From Siphonodentalium dalli (taxonomy: Eukaryota; Mollusca; Scaphopoda; Gadilida; Siphonodentaliidae): a stretch of DNA of 64,000 nt. Shown in pieces: positions 1 to 11,269 of this stretch. The stretch is from assembly GCA_032622095.1 (NCBI GenBank), contig CP136062.1, positions 55,781,849 to 55,845,848 of the forward strand, read 5' to 3'. The notes beneath the pieces are model-generated. The model saw only the letters and a program-made list of their open reading frames with translations, was not told where the DNA came from and ran no database searches. A program made the translations under genes and the position numbers. Each line of letters begins with the position of its first letter. Position 1 is the stretch's first letter.

Positions 1-420
1 CGAATAACTTTATTCTCAATACTTGGATGCCATATGAGTTTGTTATTTTGTGCATAATATTAGATAATCCTTTAATCAAAAACAATCATTTTTAGAACTG
101 AAATTGCAAACAAATATCTTCGATCTGAATTGGGTGGGGGTGGCGAATAACTGTATTCTTCAAACTTGGGGTGGCGAATAACATTGGTCTTTAAACTCCG
201 ACGTAGATACGTTTCTAACTTTTTGTATTTGATTAGACGATCCTTCATTCATAAACAATCATTTCATAGAACTGGAAGTCGAATTGCGAATAAAAATCTG
301 CGATCTGAAATTATGTATTGGTTGGTGGGTTGGCGGGGTGGTGAATAACTTTATTCTTAATACTTGGATATCAGATAAGTTTCTTATGCTGTACATTACA
401 TTAGTCGATTGACAATAGAG
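1..420. repeat. Degenerate direct repeats, ~170 bp period
   Basis: The phrase GCGAATAACT followed by TTATTCTCAATACTTGG-like sequence recurs near 2, 144, 171 and 341. The blocks at 60-138 and 233-310 align, with shared AACAATCATTT and TCTGCGATCTGAA-like stretches. This looks like two to three copies of a roughly 170-bp tandem unit cut by the window start. No gene is seen. Confidence 0.6.
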
Positions 421-1340
421 CCCAATTATTTAGCACAACCCATCCTGATGTTGAAAATGAACATGCCATGCTGCTACTAAGAAAAGTATACAAGGAACCA
501 GTTTTTGAACAGTTGCCCCCACACTAGTGAAATCTATTTCATTCCTTGTATTGTCTTTAAGGTGTTTGATGAATGTTAATTAACCATAGAGTTAGAGATA
601 GAACAAAATTTATTAAGGTTAACGAGCCATACAGCTCTAACGGCAAAATGAACAATGACCGTTTTCAACTATATCGGGTCTTGCGTACAATGTTATAAAT
701 CTATATTTTATCTGACAACCATAGAGGTCACGTGACATTAAACCACATTAAATCACACCAACATCATAGTGAAATCTATTTCATTCCTTGTATTGTCTTT
801 AAGGTGTTTGATGAATGTCAATTAACCATAGAGTTAGAACAAAATTGATGAAGGTTAACTAGCCATACAGCTATAACGGCAAAATGAACAATGACCGTTT
901 TCAACTATATCGGGTCTTGCGTACAATGTTATAAATCTATATTTTGTCTGAGTTAAACAACCCACAATGTTAACTCCAACCTTCCTGAGCACATCTGCTG
1001 TTTCGACTGAACCAGTAAACAATAAAGGCAAGTGAACCGGATGATTTGGGGATATATGGCGGCTATTTGGGGTAGATTTGGTCAAAAACATGCACAAAAA
1101 TCCTCGAAAATATCCTGATTTTTGCTTAAGATGGCAGCCATCTTGGATTTGGAGATCACGTGACATTAAAACATTGGAATAGAGTGCAATTTCGATGTTG
1201 AAAATATGCATGCCATGCTTCTACTAAAAAGTATACAAGGAACCAGTTTTTGAACAGTTGCCCCAACCCTAGTAAATGTCCCGTAGTAATATGGAAATCA
1301 TTATTAATTTTGTTTAACCCCAACGGTTTCGTGATCATTT
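421..1340. repeat. Local direct duplications (~242-bp period)
   Basis: A block starting AGTGAAATCTATTTC at 526 recurs at 768, an offset of 242 bp, and stays similar through the GTTATAAATCTATATTTT stretch near 690 and 930. A second pair (GTTGAAAATGAACATGCCATG at 451 and its variant at 1197, each followed by AGGAACCAGTTTTTGAACAG) brackets the first. The pattern fits stepwise local duplication of a non-coding element. Open frames here contain no recognisable protein. Confidence 0.65.
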
Positions 1341-1379
1341 TACCTTAATAAAAATATGATATATGTATCGCGCATGGAC

Positions 1380-2066
1380 CTCAACATTGCACTTTTTGTT
1401 GCTAAATCGGCTGCGTGGTCAGCACCATGGCAGTCACAAGGGACTGAATTCTCGTGCGGTGCCGCACAGCGGGCATCTATATAGGACAGGGAGGCAACCA
1501 TATAACCCGTTCCATATTTTCGAAAATAGGGCTGAAGTCGTGCATGGAGTGTCAAAATAGCCCCTTTTGATACTAAATCGGCTGCGTGGCCAGATCCATG
1601 GCGGCCACCCGGGAATTCTTGCATTTTCGTGCGGTGCCACCCAGCGGGCATCTATAGGACAGGGACGTGACTATATAGCCCCTTCAAAATATTCGAAAAT
1701 TGGTCTGAAGTCGTGCATGGAGACCAAATAGCACGTTTTGTTACTAAATCGGCTGCGTAGCCAGAACCATGGCGGCCACCCTGGAATCCTGGCATTGCCG
1801 TGCGGTGCCACCGAGCGGGCATCTTATATATGACAGGGGCACGACCATATATATACACGGAAGGATTCCCTTGTGACTGCAATGGTTCTGGCCACGCAGC
1901 CGATTTAGCAACAAAAATTGCAATGTTGAGCTCCGTGCACAACTTCAGCCCAATTATCGAACATTTGGAAGGGGTTATATGGTTGCGTCCCTGTCCCGTT
2001 GACGCCCACCGAGTGGCACCGCATGCAAATGCAAGGATTCCCGGGAGGCCGCCATGCTTCTAGCTA
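1380..2066. repeat. 171-bp tandem monomers with one inverted copy
   Basis: The motif CTAAATCGGCTGCGTGG occurs at 1402, 1573 and 1744, which is a 171-bp period. Each monomer continues through an ATGGCGGCCACCCGGGAATTC-like segment, a GTGCGGTGCCACC segment and GAAGTCGTGCATGGAG. From about 1830 to 2060 the same sequence runs reverse-complemented (CCACGCAGCCGATTTAG near 1893), so the cluster is three direct copies plus one inverted copy. The frames here are shadows of the monomer read in different phases. Confidence 0.8.
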
Positions 2067-2560
2067 CGTAATCATGTTTATGGGCTGCGAAACGGTTTTC
2101 AAAAACATTTCTTTGTTTTTTTGTAACATCTCCCAGTCTGTTGTTGAAAATACGTAAGAGTTTTAGGTCCTGATGGATCTGGGTTTTCTCTATCCATATT
2201 GTCGATTTAATTGTTTAAATACCAGAGGAGCAGATGGTGGCGATTTTCTGCTATGTCTATATAGTGGTATAAACGATACGACGTCACGATATCGGGAAGA
2301 GAAGTCCCAGAACCCAAGATACTGGCAGGTATACCACGATGAGATCAGTGAAACCCACTTGAAATCCTAAACGCTCTGAAATGTCACACCGACTATCGAC
2401 CCATTGGCCAAAGCCGGGACTATAGCCTATAGTACATGTATGAGGTGGCGCGGCTTTTCCAAATTAATTGTCAACACACCTCATCCCACACGGACAACAT
2501 CTTCATGTATACGGTATTTTTATTTGTTTATATCTGCATTAAGTATACACTAATACTATA
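2067..2560. other. Unassigned non-coding stretch
   Basis: No repeat family, conserved frame or RNA gene is recognised. A short AT-rich run with a TATAAAA-like string (ACTATAAAAC, near 2554) lies just upstream of the gene-like frame at 2615. That could be a core promoter but is not specific in DNA this AT-rich. Confidence 0.3.
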
Positions 2561-2614
2561 AAACAAGTTGATTATACGGTGACAGTCTTGATTTCTTGTT
2601 TACACTCAGACAGG

Positions 2615-3171
2615 ATGTCATCCGGAAAACTAGCAATTTATTTGTGCCTAATATTCACCCAACTTAAGTCGGACAACGATTCCAACATTTATAACCAAAA
2701 TATGCAATATATGTATATAGTCATTCTCCAAGACAATGCCAATTTGTATTGTAATAATCAATCGGATAGGAATTTCATGAAAGCATTGTCATTCTGTGTA
2801 CGTAGCATCAATTATAAGACTGGAGCTATATTTCAGCCTTTTCTATACATGCCCAGCGATACCTATATCGATTGGCATGTGTCCCTCGTCAAAGTTTCAA
2901 CAGGAAGGGGATCCGGATGTTGAAATGTAAACCGTTGAAAGAAGCACTCAATGTGATAACTACAAAAGGCTTTTACCACCCAATGCGCTCCTGTTATTCT
3001 GGAAATCCATATATTAATCTTATGAGACTGGTGGCAGCGAACAGAATTGGAGAGGTGATTAAAAATAACTCTATAGATACTGACACAATATGTTCTGTTG
3101 AAATGAATCTCCTAATTGAAAATACCGCTAGGTTTATCGACGCTCCGTGGGTCTACTTGGATAGATCTTGA
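2615..3171 (+). pseudogene. Unrecognised gene-like frame, apparently frameshifted
   Basis: Two overlapping open frames follow one another. The first, from the ATG at 2615 to 2923, begins with a short hydrophobic stretch (about residues 5-17) that could be a weak signal peptide. The second, open from 2872 to 3171 in another frame, continues with mixed, non-repetitive composition. Amino-acid usage in both is protein-like, unlike the low-complexity shadows elsewhere. A single shift between about 2880 and 2920 would join them into one product of about 185 residues. I recognise no domain. It could be a decayed host gene, a captured fragment, an exon pair, or chance. Confidence 0.3.
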
Positions 3172-3995
3172 AACTTATGATGCAGAATAGCTTTTACCTC
3201 CCTTTAACTCAATTGGAAATTAATTGATTAATCTTGGCATCTATCACAAAGAAATGGGTTCATCGTCCAAACCATGACTAAAACGCACACTGCCATACAT
3301 ATTTAATAGAAAACATTTTTGACATAGCATCATACATCCTGGGACCCAACTTTAGCCCGAGCCTGTGTACATATTCCGTCATTTTCTAGTCATTTTTTTT
3401 TTTAATTTGGCACAGATATTAAACATCGTTGGAACCTGCAATTCTGAGTTTGGTTGGAACCATTTTTGTCGAGTTCTTGTCATTTTTGCCGACTTTTCTA
3501 ACTCGTTAGCGCAATAACTTGAACAAATATTAACCGATTTTAACAATGTTTTGCGTAAGAGCTATTTAAAAAAAATTCGAAAACCAGACTTATCCGATCT
3601 TTTCTACCGCAATTATGGCCCCTAGTTTGACGAATTTTCTTGATTTTCAACATTTGAGGTTTCCGGATGATGACATTTATTCCGGACATATCCAATCCTT
3701 CAGTTAGCCACCGTCTCCAGGGACATTGTGGTCGGTCGACCTTTTATTTAATATGATTTGGTGTATCATTTCTAGATGAAGACAATCCAACTCGACCACC
3801 CATCGGACACTTGAATTATTCTAAACCACACAACTATCGGCATTGCCGCGCCGTATATATCAGTACCCGATTCCTAGATTATATCCACGGTCCCCACACT
3901 ACATTCCCACCCATCGGAAACATGAATTATCAAACAAATGCTCTTCATTGTTCGGTCCACAAAATTTTAGGAGACAACGATACGATTAGGTGCCA
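3172..3995. other. Unassigned non-coding stretch
   Basis: AT-rich sequence with no recognised repeat or gene. A local direct repeat of CACCCATCGGA(A/C)AC followed by TGAATTAT occurs near 3799 and 3909. It ends at the 9-bp target duplication of the element starting at 4005. Confidence 0.4.
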
Positions 3996-4004
3996 TTAAC
4001 TTAG

Positions 4005-4362
4005 GCTGAATAGGTCACTCTCACCGGTTTTCTGTGATAAAGTTACCCAGGTTCCTAATTTTGTGATAAAGTTACCCAGGTTGGTGAGAATTGTGATAAA
4101 GTTACCCAGGTTAAGCAAATCTCACAATATCAACTCGATTTAAAAGTGACAGAGGGGAATATTGTTCAGTTTTGGCAAGTAATAGCCCTTATCAAGCATA
4201 AATTAAGACATATCACAAAAATCAATAATTTGTTGCTAAACATGAACTATTATTAACCTGGGTAACTTTATCACATTCTTCTCCAACCTGGGTAACTTTA
4301 TCACAATTTCAGGAACCTGGGTAACTTTGTCACAGAAAACCGATGAGAGTGACCTATTCAGC
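4005..4362. mobile_element. Mutator-type MITE with tripled subterminal motifs
   Basis: The element is 358 bp long. Its ends are inverted (GCTGAATAGGTCACTCTC at 4005 and its complement ending at 4362). It is flanked by a perfect 9-bp duplication, TTAACTTAG, at 3996-4004 and 4363-4371. Each arm carries three direct copies of TGTGATAAAGTTACCCAGG, near 4035, 4063 and 4092 on the left, and inverted near 4257, 4287 and 4314 on the right. There is no coding capacity. A 9-bp duplication is typical of the Mutator superfamily. That assignment is inference from length alone. Confidence 0.88.
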
Positions 4363-4371
4363 TTAACTTAG

Positions 4372-4855
4372 CAGGTATAATTCCATGCGCATTAAGATTC
4401 GTCGACTAAGATTGTTACAAGTAACACCACCAGGGAGATACAGCTGCACCTATGTAGCCTCTGATGTCTACATATATAGAGTACGGTACATACAGTTTGC
4501 AATGGTGTGTGGCACCGTGGTACGGTATATATCATCTCATTCAAAACCAGCTAAATAATCTTTTAATTCTTATTTTTTTTAAACACAGATTCACCCATAT
4601 TAGCATTGCACTGTATCAACCCAATTTATTGTGCTGTAATGCCGTTGAAGGTTTTTTGTGAGTTTGTCAGTAGCTTCATATCTGCCCTTACACAAGTTCC
4701 ATGAATTCCGTTACTAGTTCCCAGACCAACCCCAGTTTCTAGTTCCCAGTTCTCATAATATGATAACAATCGTTACTGAATCGCCCACATGTATGTATGC
4801 GTAATCACAGCAGCTACGGTGTCATCCTTTCTGGATTCTTCTTGTGCCGCGACTA
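4372..4855. other. Unassigned non-coding stretch
   Basis: No gene or repeat is recognised. The short local duplication TAGTTCCCAG near 4715 and 4740 is the only structure noticed. Confidence 0.3.
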
Positions 4856-5290
4856 GTCCATGAGGAATCTAATGGTGTGGTTTATAGACGTCAATAATGG
4901 CGCCATTTGAGTCAGGGATGCATGGAAGGGGAGAGGTGCACAATAATTAATAAACCTGTTTAGCGCCGATTTCCACAAAGTTGATACACATTCTTCTCTA
5001 TGAAACGAGGAATCTAATCGTGTGCTTTCAAGATGGCAAAAGTGGCGCTATTTGAGTCAGGGGTGCAGTGCAGGGAGAGGGGTACCAAAATCGCACTTCC
5101 GCAAAAAGCCAATTTGGCATTTTTGGCGGATATGTTTTTCGGTGGTTACCATGGCAACCATGGGCTTTCTCTAGCATGGCATGATATCCAAATCCACAAG
5201 ATATCACCTCAGGATATTGTATACAAAGTTTGTTGCTTTTACCTTAAAATGCACGATTCACCCTTTTTTTGACACGGAGCCGCCCTACTA
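4856..5290. repeat. Dispersed repeat family R1, copy 1
   Basis: This segment matches, reverse-complemented, 49790-50260. Related shorter pieces occur near 10900-11160 and 16660-16760. Hallmarks are CATGAAACGAGGAATCTAATCG, the CTATTTGAGTCAGGGGTGCA stretch and the terminal GGAGCCGCCCTACTAT. A frame of about 79 codons (5033-5272) is preserved in both long copies, but it lies in a repeat with no recognisable domain, and I treat it as coincidental. The family is probably a non-autonomous transposon. Its exact termini were not resolved. Confidence 0.7.
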
Positions 5291-5455
5291 TAAAACAAAC
5301 GCACGCAGATGTCGTTGCGAACGCCGTCGGTGCACGAGATGCGGTCCTGTTTCGTTCAGTAAATTATTGCTCTTGGGTCGTCGTGGCGGCGAAATATCCA
5401 TATCATCGATCCATCTCTTGTGCCCTTCCCTACTTTTTATTTATCCAAAGTTATA

Positions 5456-5810
5456 ATGGCGGAAATTAAAAGTTATTTTGAATGCAGCGTTGACAAATTC
5501 AGGTGCAAATCGTGCACGACTGTACTATCAGTTCAGAAAACGGGCACTACCTCCCACTTATGGGCACACCTTAGCCGCAGTCATCCTGCAATCCACCATA
5601 AGGGCAAAAGAAAAGAAAGACTCAAAACGAAAATTAACCGGCAACACGTCTAGTAGTAGCGGCGATGCGGGCGAGCCCCTAAAAAGAAACAGTTGTCACT
5701 AGCCACCTTTACGATGAAGAAAGAATTGGGCCCTGATGAAAAAAAAAGTACGACAGAGTACGATTTATCTCGTCATATATTCATGTGCCGTTCTCAACAT
5801 TTTTTATTGT
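5456..5810 (+). pseudogene. hAT transposase N-terminus, BED zinc finger (decayed)
   Basis: From the ATG at 5456 the frame encodes a BED-type zinc finger. It has Cys17 and Cys20 (C-x2-C), followed by His38 and His43 in a helix context (HLWAHLSRSH). BED fingers of this kind bind DNA at the N-terminus of hAT-superfamily transposases and ZBED proteins. The frame stops at 5653. A serine-rich linker and the usual basic KKKQLSLATF-type segment that follows the finger in hAT proteins are still visible, but in other frames (to about 5702, then to about 5810). At least two frameshifts therefore occurred. The catalytic DDE/RNase H and dimerisation regions are absent. This is a truncated transposon fossil. 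Confidence 0.75.
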
Positions 5811-5924
5811 GACGCAGGTCCACACGGCAAGCTGCCAAACACGCACAGGTGATGGTATGGGGAGACACTCGCGCTGCAGCGGGATCGCCGACATAAATCT
5901 AGTTCTTGTCGATTTACCACGGGG

Positions 5925-6020
5925 AGTAAGATTCGATTCGAGATTCGATTCGATGTGAAATCCGCGTTTCTGATTCGATTCGAGATTCGATTCGAACAAA
6001 ATCGCCGATTCGCCGGACCC
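5925..6020. repeat. GATTCGATTCGA subterminal repeats, possible hAT 3' end
   Basis: The phrase GATTCGATTCGAGATTCG occurs twice and is followed by CGCCGGACCCTA at 6013. Its position after the hAT remnant suggests the subterminal and terminal part of the same element, with the insertion point near 6022. The downstream sequence (from 6024) occurs elsewhere at 54870 without this element. The 5' terminus and target duplication were not found. Confidence 0.45.
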
Positions 6021-6023
6021 TAG

Positions 6024-6195
6024 GTTAATTGGTCCAGTCGACTCATTGTGCGGAAAATCAGCGGGCGACATGGATAGCTATGGCACAGAATTATGACGGA
6101 CCAATTGTCACCAAACTCCACCATAATAAATTGTCACAACTACTATGCCATCGCTACTGTGGTACGTGTGTCCGCAGCCAATCAATCCATATATT
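6024..6195. repeat. Dispersed repeat R2, copy 1
   Basis: The sequence aligns directly with 54870-55040 (shared ACTCATTGTG, AAAATCAGCGGG, CATGGATAGCTATG and GGTACGTGTGTCCGCAGCC). The copies differ by scattered substitutions and a small insertion. It is non-coding, and the family identity is unknown. Confidence 0.75.
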
Positions 6196-7015
6196 GGATA
6201 TTTACTATGAACAGACATATATATAGAGACTAAACAGTCAACAAAACGACAGACAATCACACACACACTAACTCTCATATGGATGCTATAATTATTAGGA
6301 GAATGTAACATGACTGGGGATATATTATTTAAGAAATGAATGCAGTGGGTGTGTGTGTTATTGGGGGGTATGACGGTGTGGTTGTTGTATTGCGGTACAT
6401 TGTGTGAACTACCACAGCGCCATATCCCACAATAACAGACACAACCATGCACTAAATTCATTTTTTATATGTATATAACTTTTTGATGAATTATTCCCAT
6501 ACAAAACCTAAATGTAATATTATTTTTCACAAAACTGCCGAGAATTTGAGACTAGCCCACGCAGCACATCAAGTCAGCCCAATGACAGATTTCCAACCAC
6601 TTAGCAATGATAACGAGGTGGGTATAAATATCTTATTTCGGATCCATTTCAGCTGAACTTTTAAAAGCACGTCCAATTATTCTGCTGACCTTTAGTGATT
6701 AGGTCAACAATTTGTGACACTGTCTGTGTTATTGCGGTATGAAACGGGTGATCCAATTTCAGTTGACCAATCATCGAACAGGATTTAGTGTAACACAGAG
6801 GGCTATGTAAATATATACGCGTAATTAACAGCTTCGGTCTCGACTTCATCTTTAAGCTTCCGGGCTGTTAACCGTTTCAGTCTGATAGTATATAAATAGC
6901 GACGCCCTACACAATCATGTTACTGTATAAGGCAGGTTTAGATTGTCAAACAGCAAACTACAAACTTTGGTTGCCATATATAAGTTTGAAGAACAGGGCC
7001 CTGAGGCAAATACCA
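6196..7015. other. Unassigned non-coding stretch
   Basis: The stretch contains short CA/GT-rich runs (ACACACACAC near 6260, GTGTGTGTGT near 6350) but no recognised gene or element. Confidence 0.35.
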
Positions 7016-7019
7016 GATA

Positions 7020-8530
7020 TACCAATATCTACTATATACGACCCCTTTTTGATGGTAGGTTTAGCTAGTTTTGTATACGATATCTCGACTTACCTTCATT
7101 TGATACTATCGAATGACACATCGAAAGAAAGGAAATTCCATGGCCAATAAGACACGTTGCAACATATTGTGACTGAGATGACCGGTTTTGAGAACATATT
7201 AGGTACATGATAGATGGTGTGTTTTTCCAAAAATCGGACTTGTGAAATTTGTCACTGGTATTGTATATGTGGGTATATCTGGTACTTTTCCGTAGGGTCG
7301 ACTGTGGTTTGAAGCTCTTGCATGACAAGGTTCACATTTCCTATTTAGGAAAAACAGACCATCTATCGTATTCCTCTTAGATTCTTAAAATCGTTAATTT
7401 CAGTCACAATACATTTCTATGTGTCTTAATGGCCATGTAATTTCCTTTCGTTTAAAGTATAATTCGATAGTATCAAATGAAAGTAATGTCCTATAATCGG
7501 CCGTAGATCGTCTCTCCACGTTGGGTAACTCAGATCCAGACACAGTTTTGTAGATACGCAATCTTTTATTATAACAGCAAGCGTCATGAATATTTGATTA
7601 CCACAACAACTTTACAAAGCTAGCAGTTTGAGAATTCGCCTGAAGTTTGGCGTGGGGCCTATCGGTCACTTAGAGAATTACAACCGAAAAGCAACGATCT
7701 AAAGCAAACATAGTATTTTATTCCAAATTTCTCCCAAAGTCACATGACTGGTCTCTGATACGATATACTTCCAGCCAATTCCAGGCCAGTAACATCTGAT
7801 TCGTTATTCTCACAGACCAGTGAAGGAGTTTCCACGTGACATTGATCTGGTCCCACACACTTATTGATTAGTTGGTAATTGGTTATATTAACCTAATCTA
7901 TACAGACTTCCCAGCAAATATTAACCTCCACCATTCGACTATGGTACAGTAAGTCGAGATATCGTATACAAAACTAGCTAAACCTACCGTCGAAAATGGG
8001 TCGTCAGTCTCCATGTCCGATAAGTACATATACACGAATACAAATTCAATCATTATACGATCACAATTGCCGAACTTAAAAATTTACGTACGATATGTCG
8101 ACCTCGCTTCAATTGATTGCGTCAAGTTATACATCAAACGAAAGTAAATTTTCTGTCCTGTAACATATATATATACATTGGGACATATTTTGGCCGAGTT
8201 GAGAAGCTTTTCGAATTATTGATGATAATTGGCGGACCGGATAAACTGGCGGCCGGTTATACTCCTAAATTTCAGTATATTTTCTAGTTTTCGATACGAT
8301 ATGTCGACTTCTCTTCGATTGATAAATTCGTGTTATACATCAAAAGAAAGAGAATTTCATGGCCCATAAGACTTATTGAACAATATTGTGACTGACACGA
8401 ACGATTTTGAGAATCTACGAGAAATATAATAGATGGGTTGTTTTTCACAAAATCGGACCCTGTCACTGGTATAGTATATATATTGGTATATCTGGTATGT
8501 TTCTCCTGTGACCTGTGGTTTGAAGCTGCT
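7020..8530. repeat. Cluster of direct and inverted copies of one repeat
   Basis: The block at 7060-7330 (ACGATATCTCGACTTACC, then GGAAATTCCATGGCC, then ATATTGTGACTGA, then CTGTGGTTTGAAGCT) recurs directly at 8290-8530 with substitutions. Inverted parts lie at about 7380-7500 and 7955-7995, where CTAGCTAAACCTACC mirrors GGTAGGTTTAGCTAG at 7053. The cluster looks like a foldback or rearranged transposon. Minus-strand frames of 60-87 codons are parallel in the two copies only because the DNA is. Confidence 0.65.
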
Positions 8531-9027
8531 GTATGGACTCTGAACTATCTACACCGTCTCAATAAGTCGGGGACGTATGTCACGTGATCTGCTGACCGCC
8601 GATGGCTATCAGCGACCCAAGTTTGACGTTTACCTTTTACAATATACACCTCTCCATCGCTATAATTGATTCACCCCTTACTGAGTGGTCCTGTTGTCGG
8701 TGGGTCCTGTTGAATTGCTATAGTTAAGTACATCATGTGCCGTACAAGTCTCCAGAATTGATAACATAAATAAGATTGTAACATCTTTATAGACTTGTTG
8801 TGAAATGTTATTCCATGAGCATCCGACCCTTCTTTTTATCATATCATGGTGATCGGCGCCTAAAGGTTTGGAGGAATTCGATATCAAATGTGTTCGCCAT
8901 CCCAATTTCATACCTTACTACGACTCTGACTCACACCGACAACCTTCTCCGAAGATGCCAACTTGGCAAGTTTGAACCTCTAGAAATAATTTTGTTAGCA
9001 ATTGTGGTGTCATCGATGCCCCACATC

Positions 9028-10354
9028 TCATTTTGGTGTCTCTCGACCCCCATCCCTGCCATGACTATTGAATTGATAGCTACACTGATATTTTCTAGGA
9101 CCACGAAATTGTCTGGTTGACCCAGCTACCAGAGGTACTTCAATGTCAGATGGAGTATAATTACAATGGCTCTGCCCATGTTCGATCTTACGGATCCAAG
9201 CGGCATAAAACCTCAGCAATGCCTTTCACTCGTACATTTCATAATAACAGGATATTTTCTTTAACCCTTTACCCAACAAAGCTGCCAAAATCGCCCAAAT
9301 AAAGCCTCAACAGCCTAAAATATCTTCGGTCTGTCTCAATAACAACCATACAAATATGGATATCATTGGAACCGGTTCATTGACCACATTGTGATGGTTA
9401 CAGTTATTCCCTGTGCCAATGCATTCTCTTATATATGCGAGTCGACCATAGGTCGCCTCGCATATATAAGAGAATGCATTGTCGTAAAACAATTCTTTTT
9501 TAACACTTTTTACCATTTTTTCTTACATTCTTTAACAATTTTATAATTTTTTCTTACATATTTTAACATTTTTATAATATTTTTCTACATTCTTTGACAA
9601 TTTTATCATATTTAATATGTGTTAAGCCAATGCATTCTCTTATATATGCGAGGCGACCTATGGTCGACTCGCATATATAAGAGAATGCATTGGCACAGGG
9701 CCGTTCTGTTGGGTAAAGGGTTAACTGATTATAATCAATTTCTTTTGTGACAAACTCCAATTGAAGCATTTTATGCGGACAACGCTGGGGGTGTTTTATT
9801 TGTAATTTGACTCTGGGATCTAAACCAGACCAAATATGAGAACTTATTTCTTGTTTTACAGCTGTATTATCTTCCTCAGAACTGTCACTACCAGTATCAT
9901 TGTCTGTGTCCCCAAATTGATCAAATTGTAAATACTGCCTTATTAGATCTTCCGGTTGTTTTTTTGAATGTTTGTCTTTTCTCATTTCTTTTGCACTTAA
10001 TTTACCTTTAGATGTTGATTCGAACTGTTTCAGTCTTCTTTTCTCTTCTATTTTTCTTGTAACTGTGCTTTCTCTCGATGCTGCTGTCTTTCTTTCTGTT
10101 TTCTCAAAACTACTAATTGTTCATACTCTTTTTTTTAGATCGGACATAGATTTTTCTAATTCAACAATTGAAGTGCTCTCTTTGTGCAAATCACCATCAT
10201 AAGGTACTTTAACTTCGGTATCACTAGTATCGCGTTCAAGAGAATCATCGTCAGCACCTGTGGTACTCGATACAAAGCCATGTGAATGTAACTTTCTGTA
10301 ATTAACTCTGTCGGGATTTATCGAAGAACCGGAGCCTGGTGGCCATTCTGTCAC
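9028..10354 (-). pseudogene. Retroelement gag-like gene, broken and MITE-interrupted
   Basis: Three minus-strand pieces (10354-10121, 9985-about 9721, 9219-9028) lie in the same frame once the MITE at 9265-9720 and one TTAA copy (460 bp together) are discounted. The first piece is acidic and leads into a charged, coiled-coil-like stretch. The middle ends in a segment resembling gag-like proteins of metazoan retroelements, and the last has an LLRFYAAWIRKIEHG-type helix that I associate with the same proteins. Breaks are visible: a TGA near 10120 next to A-runs that suggest compensating shifts, and another in-frame TGA just after the MITE. No protease, RT or LTRs were found nearby. The family assignment is from memory of sequence style and should be tested. 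Confidence 0.5.
9265..9720 (-). mobile_element. piggyBac-type MITE P1, copy A (456 bp)
   Basis: The ends are CCCTTTACCCAACA and its complement, flanked by TTAA at 9261-9264 and 9721-9724. Inside are two long near-perfect palindromes (near 9414-9480 and 9629-9696) built on CCAATGCATTCTCTTATATA. Copies B (17096) and C (42201) are in the opposite orientation. TTAA duplication with C-rich termini is the piggyBac hallmark. There is no transposase, so it is non-autonomous. It sits inside the gag-like pseudogene. Confidence 0.88.
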
Positions 10355-10359
10355 AATAT

Positions 10360-10890
10360 CAGTAATGGAATTGAATCAACGCTCAACAGTAGTACCTATT
10401 TCAATCATCAAAAGTTGAATGAAAATTTAACTCATTCAGTCAACGATCGGTCAAAAGAAATTTCATTAAAGAACGATTTTGTATTATAGTTTCAAAATGG
10501 CGGAGCCAGAATTCAAACAGATTCAAAAAGAGAGCTAATCACGCTCGGAATCAAAGTTTTTCGAATGATTTTGACAGATATACTGAACACGCAAGTTAAC
10601 CTAGAACTGTCAAATGAAGACCAATCAAATGGCTAGTACTATCGGAGACGTCACCCTGCGTCATCTCTTGATATGATGAGACTGTATACATTGACCAATG
10701 AAAAGACGCGAAACATTATTGTTTGGAAAGAAAACAATATTTCAACACAGATTTCAGGCTATTCGGGAAGATTAATCATTTTAAGATTGTATCACAAAAG
10801 TAACCAAATCTTATCAGATTTACCCCCCCCCCCAATCTCTCATCCAAACGGCATTAATTTGACGTCTTTAAATCACATGATTACATTCCG
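10360..10890. other. Unassigned non-coding stretch
   Basis: No gene or repeat family is recognised. A short poly-C run lies near 10825. Confidence 0.3.
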
Positions 10891-10894
10891 CGTA

Positions 10895-11165
10895 TCATGG
10901 AGAAGAATGTGTATCAATTTCGTGGAAATCGGTGCTAAAAATATATTTTTATAAATTGTGGTGCCCCTCTCCCCTTCCGTGCACACACGACTCGAACGTC
11001 GCCATTTTTAACATCTTGAAACCACACAGGTAGATTCCTCATTCCTTGGAGATGATTAGGTATAAGTTTGGTGGAAATCGGCGACAAAAATATTTGCTGC
11101 CCAGTGCCCTCTCCCTTTTCTGCACCTGCATGACAACAGCTTCACTTTAAAAAATTCTAACCAGC
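10895..11165. repeat. Dispersed repeat family R1, partial copy
   Basis: The phrases GTGGAAATCGG, CCCCTCTCCCCTTCCGTGCA and AAACCACACAGGTAGATTCCTC match the R1 copies at 4930-5030 and 50100-50280. It is a fragment without coding content. Confidence 0.65.
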
Positions 11166-11269
11166 ACCATTATCTTCCTCGTAAAACGTTACCCCCGTTA
11201 GACTCATTTGTGCCATCTAAATGGTCCCCGTGAATTCCTATAAAACACAGGCATATTGACATTCTCAAA

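Noticed and set aside
1402-2066. Alpha-satellite-like centromeric repeat from the 171-bp period
   Set aside because: The period is coincidental with the primate satellite; sequence is unrelated and only four copies are present.
5033-5272. 79-codon frame shared with the minus strand at 49772-50068
   Set aside because: Conserved because repeat R1 is conserved; no domain, and the frame ends differ. Not fully excluded.
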